DNA of 64,000 bases from Emergomyces orientalis. Lineage: Eukaryota; Ascomycota; Eurotiomycetes; Onygenales; Ajellomycetaceae. Below the pieces are notes generated by a model, which did not search any database, was not told the DNA's origin, and saw nothing but the letters and a program-made list of their open reading frames with translations. The translations under genes were made by a program, and so were the position numbers. The first letter of the stretch is position 1, and each line of letters begins with the position of its first letter. The stretch lies in the NCBI GenBank assembly GCA_002110485.1, contig MOWL01000067.1, positions 620,001 to 684,000 of the forward strand, in the 5' to 3' direction. Of this stretch, positions 48,785 through 59,097 are shown piece by piece.

Positions 48785-51700
48785 CTTCCATTAAGGCATA
48801 TGCAATCAGTGATTATGATGCCCACCTAGTATTACTAGAATTTATCATGTAAACTATATCTAAATACATATAACTTCTTGTCACTTGCCATTACAGTAAT
48901 TCCAGCCCAGAATAAGAGACACATTTAAAAATAAAAGATGATACAATTTAATACTAAGACATTTTTTTAAAAATAAACTCAAAGTTGAAGATAATACAAA
49001 GAAAATTAAAAGAATGAACTAACATAGAAAATTTCTCAAAGAATATTTATAATAAATTGATTTAAATTATATTTATTATATATCTAGTTGTTGTTTTTTT
49101 CTTGTTGCAATATCTGTTTCTATGATATAATTTATTAAATATTTGATATCTGTTTCAGTTTGAAACAGAAATCTCATATTTATTTGATCTATATCATATT
49201 TTCTTTTCAAATCATTTCTAATAACAGAGTTTTTTAAGCAATTTATCAATAAATGTTCTGAATCTTTCAAACAATCACATATATCACAGTTTTGAGGTCT
49301 CTCAATTTCAAATTTCTTAAAATAGAAGTCAAAGTATCCATGATCAAGCTTCAATTGAATTATTGAAGAAAAGATTTTCTTTTTGCATTTAATAGAGCAT
49401 GCTTTCCACTTTGATTTTATTTCAAAAAGCAAGTATTTGATACTTAGTTTTTGTTTTTGAGTTTCTCAATTTAAATTTCAATCTTTTAAGCATTTCTCTT
49501 TTACTTTTCTTTTTATAAATGTTCAAGATATTTTCTGTTTTTTCACTAACTCAATTTCTGTGCTCTTTTTTGCAGCTTCATCAGCTAGTTCATTTCCTTT
49601 TATATTCATATGAGCTGGAACCCAGTGCAAATGAATTTGTATATCTTTTAATTTTCTTATTCTTTTAATCAATTGATATACAGTTTCAATATATATTTGA
49701 TTTTCTTGAATCTTGTTTTTTTGAAATCTTTTCAAAGCTGCTTGACTGTCTGAATAAATTCATATCTCATTGATATCTGAATTTCTTGTCAATTGACTCA
49801 TTGTCATTTTAAATGCTTGCATTATTGCATATACCTCTGCATCAAATACTTCCATTTCTTGACCCAGATTCCATGAATTGGTGAAGTATATATCTTTGTT
49901 TCTTGTATATGCTATACCAGCTCCCAGATTATTTGAAGTATCATTTTTTGATCCATCAGTATAGATAATCAGAGCATTATTTATAATTTCAAGCTGCTTT
50001 AAATGTCTTTCTTGCTCATTTTCTTTAGATAATTCACTAATATCTATATCAATCAATGAATTCAGAGACTTTTTCCATGAATATAGTTGTTCAAAATCTA
50101 ATTCTTTCACATTTAAATGAGGAAGTTCATCTTTGATCATTGAACAAACTCTATATAACTGAGTTGAAATCTTTTTTACAGAATTTAGACTGGTTTCATT
50201 TCAATCTAAATATTTACTCCAGTTCAAATCAGTGCCTGTGTTCATGGGAGGAAATGTGGGTGAAACTCTTTTTCTAATTATATGATTTTGATTTAATTTA
50301 ATTATTCTCACTGAATAATTTCTGCACAGCTTGTCCAGCCTTATTTTAGAAGAAGGAATTGAGGCTTCAATTTCCATAGCTTTTATAGAGATGGTTTTAA
50401 ATGCTCCCAGCATTCTTCTTAAAGCTTTATTTTGCAGACTTTCATATTTATTTAGAAAGTTTTTCTGATTTTTCCACCATATTTGTGCTTCATAGTCTGA
50501 GATTGAGGAAATGCAGGCAATATAAAGTTGTCTCATTGCTTGGAAAGATAGTTCTCTTTCTGTATTTGATAATCTTAAAACGTTATTAAGATTACTCTCT
50601 GCCTGGGCAAGTTTCTTTTGAATATGATAATTAAACTTCAGTTTTGAGTCTAGCCAAAATCCTAGCCATCTAACTGATTCTTTTGAATTAATTTGTTCAT
50701 TTAGCAAGACTATGTGTTCATTTTTCTCATTTGACTTAGGAAAAAAGTGAATCAATTCAGTTTTATTCATATCAAACTGAATATAATTTTCATTTTCTTT
50801 TTGAATGATTTCTCTTGCTGCATTTTCAATTAATAAACAGTTTTCTTTTATTGTTTTTGAATGACATAATAATGCAATATCATCAATGTAGCTGGGTGTT
50901 CTCACTAGCTTTATTTCTCTGTTTTGAAATAATGTTCTTATATATATCAAAAATAGAATGGGAGAGACTGGAGATCCCTGAGAGACTTCTATTTCAATTT
51001 TTGTTTTCTTTTGTTTTATTCCATCAAAAAACAACTGAATGGTTCTTTCTGACATAAAACAACTGACCCATTTTATCAATGATTTTGGAGTATTTAATTC
51101 TACCAGAGTTTGAATTAAATGCTCTTTTGAAACATGATCAAATGCCCCTTTTATATCAATAAAAGCAGCAGTTGAAACTAGTTTTTCATTTCTAGCTAAT
51201 TCTATATCATGAGTTAGAGAAAAAACTGCATCTATTGCTGAGTTTTGCTTTCTACCCTCTATTTGATCATAAAATAATAGATCAGAGTCAGAGATAGTAC
51301 TTAGATATGATAATCTAGTAGCTATTATTTTTTCTAAGACTTTTCCCAAGCAATTTAACAATGATATAATTCTATAGGATTTTGGAATAGTGCTTTTTCT
51401 ATTTGGTTTTGCAAGTACTATTCCAGTGGCTTTTCTTCATATCTTGGGATGATATCCTTTTTTCAATAAATTGAAAAGTAATTCAAATATTTCTCCTTTT
51501 AACTTAGGATATAATTTTTGTATTATTAAATATTTATTGAGTCAGGGCCTGCAGCAGTTTTCTTTGAGCTTTCAAAAATTGCTGTTTGTAATTCATCTTC
51601 TGATAGATCTGGTCATATCCATCTTTTCTCTACATTTTCAGTATAATCATCTATTGACATAGAGTTTTCATTTTGAGATACTGGTGGTTTTTGAAATAAC

Positions 51701-51930
51701 ATTCTTAACAATACCTGGCATTTTTCTTCAAAGGAATGAGCTTTAATCTCTCTATTCTGATAGTTATATTCTAAAATAGGTAATTTAGCTACTTTTCTTG
51801 ATTTTGTATAATTAAATGCTTTAAAAATCTCTTTTTCTTTTGCATTTTCAAGAAAAGTATTCCAGCATGAAGTTTTAGCTGTTTTTATAGTAGTGAAGTA
51901 TTCATTTCTCATTTCTTTGTATTCTTCATG
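48754..51930 (-). mobile_element. 5'-truncated family C LINE copy with poly(A) tail
   Basis: The tail is a 31-base T run on the plus strand (48,754-48,784). The 3' UTR (48,785-49,075) matches 11,296-11,653. The coding part reads toward lower coordinates: a reverse transcriptase from KTAAGPD with FIDIKGAFDHV, SQGSPVSPILFLIY and SYIDDIALL, then RNase H (ALIIYTDGS, EVFDAEVYAIM, IYSDSQAAL, HWVPAHMNIKGNELAD), a Cys/His motif and a TAA stop at 49,076. There is a one-base deletion near 51,535 and seven in-frame TGA codons, all at Trp-type sites. In that frame no TAA or TAG interrupts. The 5' truncation point abuts the (AAT)n tail of the complete family B element. Confidence 0.88.
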
Positions 51931-51985
51931 ATTATTATTATTCTTCAATTATAGATATATATGCAGTCAGAGACTATGATATCTA

Positions 51986-52008
51986 CCTGAGACTCAAAGA
52001 GTCTCAGG
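51986..52008 (-). repeat. Family B 3' UTR hairpin, third copy
   Basis: Perfect 10-bp stem with AAA/TTT loop, identical to 168-190. Confidence 0.75.
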
Positions 52009-52327
52009 ATTTTTCTAACTTTAACACTAATTACTATACATTTTTTCTTCAAACAAATAGCACTTGCAATACTTGAATTCCAGCTCAGAATAGTCAGCAA
52101 ATTGATTTTTCTTTTTTTTATTTATTTATTTATAAATATCTTTGAAGATTATTTATATTCTCTTTTTTTCATATAATTTTCAAGTGATTACAAAGAAAAT
52201 AAATTAATGATAGACAAAATAACTCATGACATGAATACAAAGGAAATAAAAGACAGACTCTAACACAAAAGAAATAGTGAGATATTATATAATATCTAGC
52301 AGTTTTTATAAAGAATATTTCAGATTC

Positions 52328-55300
52328 TCATTCATTTATATTTTCATCTTTGAAATAGAATTGATTTCTAGTAGCTATTTGAGTTTCATTGAGAAAATCA
52401 ATTAAATATTGACTGTCTATTTCAGTTGAAAATAGTAGTTTCATATTCATTTCTCTCAGCTTATATTTATATCTCAGTTCAGCTCTAAGTTCTTGATTTA
52501 ATGAGCAATTCATTAAGATATGTTCTGGGTCTTCAAGAGAGTCACAATATTCACAATTTTCACTTTCAATATCAGATATTCTTTTCAAATAAGATTTGAA
52601 ATAGCCATGACCTAGTTTTAATTGAATAATTGAGGAGAAAAGCTTCTTCTTGCACTTAATAGAGCATGATTTCCATTTAGGTTTAGTTTCAAATCTAAGA
52701 TAGTGAGGACTTTTTCTTTGTTTTTCCCATATTTTATGCCATTTTTCTAAGCAATTCTCTTTTATCTTTCTTTTAATAAAAGACCATGAAACTATTTTTG
52801 AACTTGCAATATTTAGTTCTGTTCCTTTCTTTGCTGCTTCATCAGCAAGCTCATTTCCATGTATATTTATATGAGCAGGAACCCAGCTCAGATATATCTT
52901 TGTCTTATATTTTAATTGAATTCTTTTGCATATCTTTAGAATTACTTCTATATTCATTTGATCATTATGAATTTCATTTTTTTGAATTCTTTTCAAAGCT
53001 GCTTGACTATCTGAAAAAATCCATGCTTCTTTCATATCTTTTCTTTTTGAAGCTTTTATTTCTATCAGTTTAAAAGCTTTCATAATAGTATATAATTCAA
53101 CATCAAATACTTCACATTCATTTCCAATATTCCATGAATCTGATGTATATTTGTAATTATCTTCTGTATATGCTATTCCAGCTTCTAGGCCTTTATTTTC
53201 ATTCATTGAACCATCTGAATAGATTAGAATTGACTTTTTAAAATCAATTTTCTCTATTATTCTTCTATGATTCTCAGCTTCTTCTGGTTTTGATAATGCG
53301 CTTATTTCAATTGAAATCATTGAGCCTAGTTTTTCTTTCCATGAATATAGCTTTTTGTGTTCAATCTTTTCAATATTTAATGAGGAGAACTCATTTTTAA
53401 TCATTGAGCATACTCTATATAGTTGAGAAGGGATTTTTTTTTCATTTCTCTCATTTTCTTGATTTTCTTGACTTTCATTTCAATCTAGATATCTATTCCA
53501 ATCTAAGTCATTTCCAGATTGAATTGGAGGATAAGATGTAGATATTCTTTTTCTAATTGAATGAATATCTGGCATTTTCATGATTCTCAGTGCATAATTC
53601 TTGCATATCTTCTCAAATCTTATTTCAGGAGGTGATATAGAAGCTTCTATTTCCATAGCTCTACATGGAGAGGTTTTGAAAGCTCCCAGAATTCTTCTTA
53701 AAGCTGTATTCTGCAATTTTTGAAACTTATCTATGAAGTGTTTCTGGTTCTTCCACCATATCTGAACACCATAATCAGAAATAGATGCTATACATGCAAT
53801 GTATAGCTGTCTCATAGCTTGAAATGATAAACCCCTTTCAGTATTAGAAAGTTGTATTATACTATTTAAAACTCTTTCAGCTTGAGCCATTCTTTTTTGA
53901 ATATGAGATTTAAAATTGAGTTTTGAATCCAGCCAGATTTCTAGTCATCTTACAACTGATTTAGGCTTTATTTCTTGATTTAATAGATTTAAACTTATTT
54001 CCTTTTCATATCTTTTTGGAAAAAAGTGAATTAATTCAGTTTTTTTCATATCAAATTGAATTAGGTTTAAATCTCCTCTATTAAATATCTCTTGTGCAGC
54101 TTTTTCAATATTTTCACAATTTTCTTTTATTGTTCTTGAGCTGAAAATCAGATCTATATCATCAACATAGCTAGGAGATCTCACTATCTCCATTTCTCTA
54201 TCTTTGAATAGATTTTTTGTATATATAGCAAATAGAATTGGTGAGACTGGAGACCTCTGAGAAACTTCTATTTCAATTTCAGTAATATCTTGCTTTAATG
54301 AGTCAAAAAGTAGTTGAATATATCTTTTTGACATAAAACATATAACTCACTTTATTAATGCTTTTGATAGTTTCATCTCTTGAAGAATAATTATTAGCTT
54401 ATTCTTTGAAACATGATCAAAAGCACCTTTTATATCAATAAAAGCAGCTGTTGTAACTAAGCCTTCATTTTTTGCCATTTGAATATCATGAATTATTGAT
54501 AAAACTGTATCTATTGCAGAATTCTGTTTTCTGCCACCCATTTGATCATTATATAATAAATCAGTGATTGAGCCTAGATATGATAATCTTGTTGCTATTA
54601 TTTTTTCAAGAATTTTTCCCAAGCAATTCAAAAGTGATATAATTCTATAAGACTTTGGCATAGTAGCTTTTCTATTTGGTTTTGCAAGAACTATACCAGT
54701 TGCTTGTCTCCAGCATTCAGGGTGATACCCATTCTTCATTAGTTGAGAGAATAATTCAAATAATTCATTTTTCAGAGAATGAAAGACTTTTTGAATGATT
54801 AAATAATTTATAGTATCAGGTCCTGCAGCTGTTTTTGTAGAACTTGTAAAAACAGCAGTTTCAAGTTCATTTCTAGATAGATCTGGCCAAGCCCATCTTG
54901 AATCTTCAATATATTCACATATTGAACTATATTGTTCAGATTGAGGTGGTTTTTGAAATAGAATTTTCATAAAAGCCTGACATTTTTGTTCAAAAGAATG
55001 AGCAATATATTCCTCATTTTCTATTTTATATTTTAGAGATGGAAGCTTTGCAACAGATTTAGACTTTGTATATTTAAAAGCTTTAAATATTTCTTTTCCC
55101 TGTGCATTCTCAAGAAATTTATTCCAGCAGCTAGTTTTAGCTTTTTTAATTAATGTGAAATATTCATTTCTTATTCTTTTATATTCTTCATAAGATATGA
55201 TATTCTCTTTCCATTCTTTTTTTATTTTTGCTAGATTTTTTCTTTTTTCTGTTATTTCTTCTGACCACCAAGGTTTTGAGAATTCTGAGAGCTTTTTCTT

Positions 55301-56275
55301 TGGTATAAAGTTTTTAATGCTTTCTAATATAATTTCAGTTATTATATTAGTTCTACTTTCTAGCATTATATCTGTTATTATTGTCTTTTCATTCCAATTT
55401 GATAATTCTTCTTTTTTTTCAAATTTTAAATCTTCAATTCTCTTATTGATTTCAGACCATTCAGCTTTTTCAAAATTATATTGATTTGATAGTAGAGGAT
55501 TCTCACATGTTTCCTTTTCATCAATTTCAATATTAAATTGAATAACTTCATGAGCAGATCCTGATGTTTCTTCTGAATTAATAAACCAATTATAGATCTT
55601 GTTTTCAATCAAATTTTTTGATAGAAAGATTAAGTCTATGATTGATTTCTTCATTAAGTTGTTTCTAAAGAAGGTCTGTCTATCAATTTCATTTATAATA
55701 TCTAATTCATGTTGTAGAGCCCACTCTACTATTTTCTCTGATCTTATTGAATAATCACATTCAGAATTCCACCATATATGATGTGCATTGAAATCACCAC
55801 ATATAATAGCATTTTTTTCTGGACTTAAATTCAGCAGTTCTCTGTCAACTGTCCATGAATTATCATTTATCTTTAGTGATTTTTCATTATAAATATTTAT
55901 CAATTGAATACTGTCAAATTGATTTCTTGTATCTATAATATCTCCAACTAGAATATCAGAATTAGATATATAATTACTTTTTATATTGAATTGAAATCTT
56001 GATCTTTTTCTTGCATATATCACAACTCTTGCTTTTACATCTGATTTCTCTGGTAAAAAGCAGTGATAGCTTGAATGAGAAATTATAAATTGTTGTTCTA
56101 TATCAAAATTTGGCTCTTGTAATAGAATGAAGTCAGTTTGCTCTTCAAAGTCTATCTGTAAGCATGAATAGATAGCATCTTTATTTCTATCAACATTGTT
56201 TTGAATAAAAGTTATTTTTGAAGCATTTTTGATAGTTTTTTTCTTCTTTTTATTATTATTTTGTGTAGTAAACAT
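52328..56275 (-). CDS. Family B LINE ORF2: endonuclease, reverse transcriptase and RNase H (three in-frame TGA)
   Basis: From ATG 56,275 one frame runs about 1,316 codons with no indel. Endonuclease: FIQNNVDRNKD, LLQEPNFD, CGDFNAHHIWWN. Reverse transcriptase: KTAAGPDTINYL, SYRIISLLNCLGKI, FIDIKGAFDHV, SQRSPVSPILFAIY and SYVDD (active site). RNase H: LIYSDGS, EVFDVELYTIM, IFSDSQAAL and PAHINIHGNELADEAAK, giving the D-E-D and His pattern. The C-terminus has CEYCDSLEDPEHILMNC. The three internal stops are TGA (54,347, 53,945, 53,480). The first two align with Trp in the family C copy (SLIKW, VRW); at the third, YLD-TGA-NE, all copies here read TGA. The final stop is TGA 52,328. It would carry out target-primed reverse transcription. 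Confidence 0.88.
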
Positions 56276-56308
56276 GTACAAAAGGAATAAATTGAAGCTG
56301 TGTTTCTT

Positions 56309-57871
56309 TTATTCTGAATCAGATAATAGATTATATCTATTATCTGTATTCAGAGCTGGAACTTCTACTGCTTTCATAGAAATGAGATTTTCTTTATCTT
56401 TTCTCATTTTTATAGATGTAACAGAGTTTAAGATCTGTCTATTTTTTGAAAAAGAATTTGACTCAGAAGAAATAGACATTTGAGAATTTCTTCTTTTTGT
56501 AGTTTTATCTATTTTCTCTGTATTTTGAGTTTCTTTTCTCCATTTCACATCTTTATTGAAAGACTTTTTCTTGAAAATGAAAATACAATCTTTTGAAATA
56601 GATGTGTGCTTTTCATAGCAATTACTGCATTTAATTTCAGTGTGATTGCAGATTTCATCTATTTTTCTATATGTGTTGCAAGAATGTTCATTTGTTTTGT
56701 GATCTAAAGCACAAAACTGACATTTAGAATTTCTTTTACAAGTATTTGCAAAGTGTTCATGTTTCTGACAGTTTAAGCATTGAATTTGAGATTTAATATT
56801 CTCTCTTGAATCTTTGAATTCAAATACTTTCATTTTCAATCCTGCAATTACAATATACTGTCGTTTTGACTGTTCTATTGTATTTGTAGTAATTAAAACT
56901 GAAGCATTTTGATTTCTTTGTCTTTGCTCATAAAAATTGAGCCAAATTGGGGTTTTTTTCAAAGAAATTGAATTATATATTTCAATTTCTTCTTTCAAAT
57001 TTATCATGCCTTCTTCATGATCAAAGATTTCAACTGAAATATCATGTAATACAAATTTTCCCCATTTCTCATCTTTTTCACATGAAACTTCAATAGAGAG
57101 AGCTTTTTGAACTATCTCTTTCCAGCAGTTTTCATTTTGAATTAGATATTCAGAGCTGAAATCTGGCATAGCAGTAATTACAATTGAATTTCCCAGAAAA
57201 GAGGTTTCAATTGATGAGATAACTGGCTTGAATTCTTCATTTTGAGTTTCAAAATGAAAGTTTTGATTGATTTTGTTTCTAAGTTCAAAAATGAACTTAG
57301 AATCATTTAGAATAGATTTTTCAAAGATAGCTCTATCACTAACTTTTAAAATCAGTCTCTGTTTTTTTAATTCAAGAAATTTAATCTCTTTTTGAGTTTT
57401 TCTTTGTTCTTTTTTCTCAACTAATGAGAAAATTTTTTCTACTTTTTTCAGCTGTTTTTCTTTTTCAATATTTTGTGAGCTATTGAGAGCTTGAGTATAG
57501 GTTTTTGTCTCATTTTCAGTGTTTTCTTTTGAAAGAGATTCAGAAGAGATTTTTTGAGATACAGATTTTTCAGTTTTTTTCAAAACTATCTTCAGATTTG
57601 AAGAAATATTAAGTTTAAACTTAATAATTTCATTCAGTTGTCTTGCTTGTGAATGCAGAATAAGAAGAATTTCTTCATTTTCTTCATACATGCACTGTTT
57701 ATATAGCTCATCAGCTATTTTTTGTAGATTTTTCACTTCATCTACTTTGTGTCTGTCTATTTCTTCTTTTTTTCTTTTCTTCAAAATCTCAATTTCAGAA
57801 ACAGTTTCTATGAAATTATTTCTATTTTTGCATGCAGTCATCATGTTCACAGATTGAGATGAGTTATTCAT
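56309..57871 (-). CDS. Family B LINE ORF1, gag-like protein with Cys/His zinc motifs
   Basis: This is a fully open frame of 520 codons ending in TAA. The N-terminal half is a Lys/Glu-rich coiled coil. The middle (GNSIVITAMPDF, KWGKFVLHDISVEIF) is compatible with the RNA-recognition-type fold of LINE ORF1 proteins. Zinc motifs follow: CLNCQKHEHFANTC, CQFCALDHKTNEHSC and CSNCYEKHTSISKDC. It should bind element RNA. All Trp codons here are TGG, in contrast to ORF2. ORF2 starts 33 bases after the stop, in the same frame. Confidence 0.8.
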   Translation of the reverse strand: MNNSSQSVNMMTACKNRNNFIETVSEIEILKKRKKEEIDRHKVDEVKNLQKIADELYKQCMYEENEEILLILHSQARQLNEIIKFKLNISSNLKIVLKKTEKSVSQKISSESLSKENTENETKTYTQALNSSQNIEKEKQLKKVEKIFSLVEKKEQRKTQKEIKFLELKKQRLILKVSDRAIFEKSILNDSKFIFELRNKINQNFHFETQNEEFKPVISSIETSFLGNSIVITAMPDFSSEYLIQNENCWKEIVQKALSIEVSCEKDEKWGKFVLHDISVEIFDHEEGMINLKEEIEIYNSISLKKTPIWLNFYEQRQRNQNASVLITTNTIEQSKRQYIVIAGLKMKVFEFKDSRENIKSQIQCLNCQKHEHFANTCKRNSKCQFCALDHKTNEHSCNTYRKIDEICNHTEIKCSNCYEKHTSISKDCIFIFKKKSFNKDVKWRKETQNTEKIDKTTKRRNSQMSISSESNSFSKNRQILNSVTSIKMRKDKENLISMKAVEVPALNTDNRYNLLSDSE

Positions 57872-59097
57872 GATTTCTTTGAGTATATTAGATAATTAGT
57901 CAAATTAAATAGTATTCTCAGATTTTTGCTATTTTTTCTACTAGAAATAGTATCTAGATTAGATTTTTCAAGAGAATCTAATAAACTAATATTGATTTTT
58001 AAAGATAAATCAATTAAATCTTCACAGACTTCTTTCTTGTGCTACAAAATGAAGAGAAAAGAATTGATTTCAATGAATAATAAATTATTCAATTAAAATG
58101 ACAGTTTTTGAAAGAAAAACTGACAAAATAAATCAATTTTTTGCAGAGAAATTGATAAAAACTATTCAGAAATATTCAATATTCTAAACTTCTCCCCACA
58201 TATCAAGTATGCAGCTCAAAATTGAGATTATTTTCAAAAACTGAATCAGTCACTGAAGTAAAGAAATATGAATTTGTGTAGAATTTTCTTGATTTATTTA
58301 CTCAGAGCTAAATCAAGAAAAACACTCTAACTCTTGTAAATTTTGTCTTTTTCAATTTAAAAAGCTTCTCAAAATTTCTGCTTGAAATAGGCCCCACCTC
58401 AAATCAAGATTGTATTCCTGAAATATCAATATGAATTAATACTGAATAGATTTTCTTTTCTATTCAAATTAATCTCATATATTTTACTAGATAGCTCTTA
58501 ATAAATGTAATTTATTAAGTCACACAGATGAGTATGCAAATGAAGAATCAACAGACTAAATCTGTACTATTTTCTTATATAATAATATATATATATACAA
58601 GTATGTATATATATTACTTGCAGGGATCAAGCTATTTTTTTAAACACTGATATTTCCACTTTTTCTCGTTCCGTTTTGTAGAGAGGGTAGGTTCCGGGGA
58701 ATTTCTGATTGAAGGGTAGGTCACGTGTGATCTGTGCTGAGGTATTTTTTTTGTCACTTTTCTGCCGGGCGAGGTAGGGCGGTACAGGGAAAAGACTTGA
58801 CACTGGTGCAAAGAAACATGAAAATCAATCAGAGTTTTCACACAGGTTTTGACAATGAATTGTTCAGAAAGAGATGATCGGAATGAATTCAAAATTGAGA
58901 CAGTTGTAATATCTGGTTTGTTCTAGCTTCTATCAAAATTCTATGTAAATTGGACTGAAACTGATGAAGTTATGTGATGAAGTGTGATTTTCTTTTCTCT
59001 TAGAGATTGCAAACATGTTTTTCTCAATAACTTCATCAACTCATGCTCAATTTTAATAAAAAGTGAATAAATTGCTTTCTCAAACAAGAGCTTTCAA
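57872..59097. other. AT-rich leader of the family B LINE and unassigned spacer
   Basis: 57,872 to about 58,600 is probably the family B 5' UTR. There is a TA-rich run at 58,578-58,616. From about 58,620 to 59,000 GC rises and a GGTCACGTGTGATC motif is present (58,719). This piece may belong to the family D LINE leader or to another repeat. No gene is supported. Confidence 0.4.

Larger units (their letters stand above)
51931..58620 (-). mobile_element. Near-complete family B LINE (~6.7 kb)
   Basis: (AAT)n tail at 51,931-51,941, 3' UTR with the conserved hairpin (51,986-52,008), ORF2 at 52,328-56,275, ORF1 at 56,309-57,871 and an AT-rich 5' leader whose outer limit is uncertain (58,000-58,620). 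Composition is about 25% GC. ORF1 and ORF2 share the same reading frame. It is the only copy here with both ORFs. The gag-like ORF1, endonuclease-RT-RNase H ORF2 organisation fits the Tad1/I group. Confidence 0.85.
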
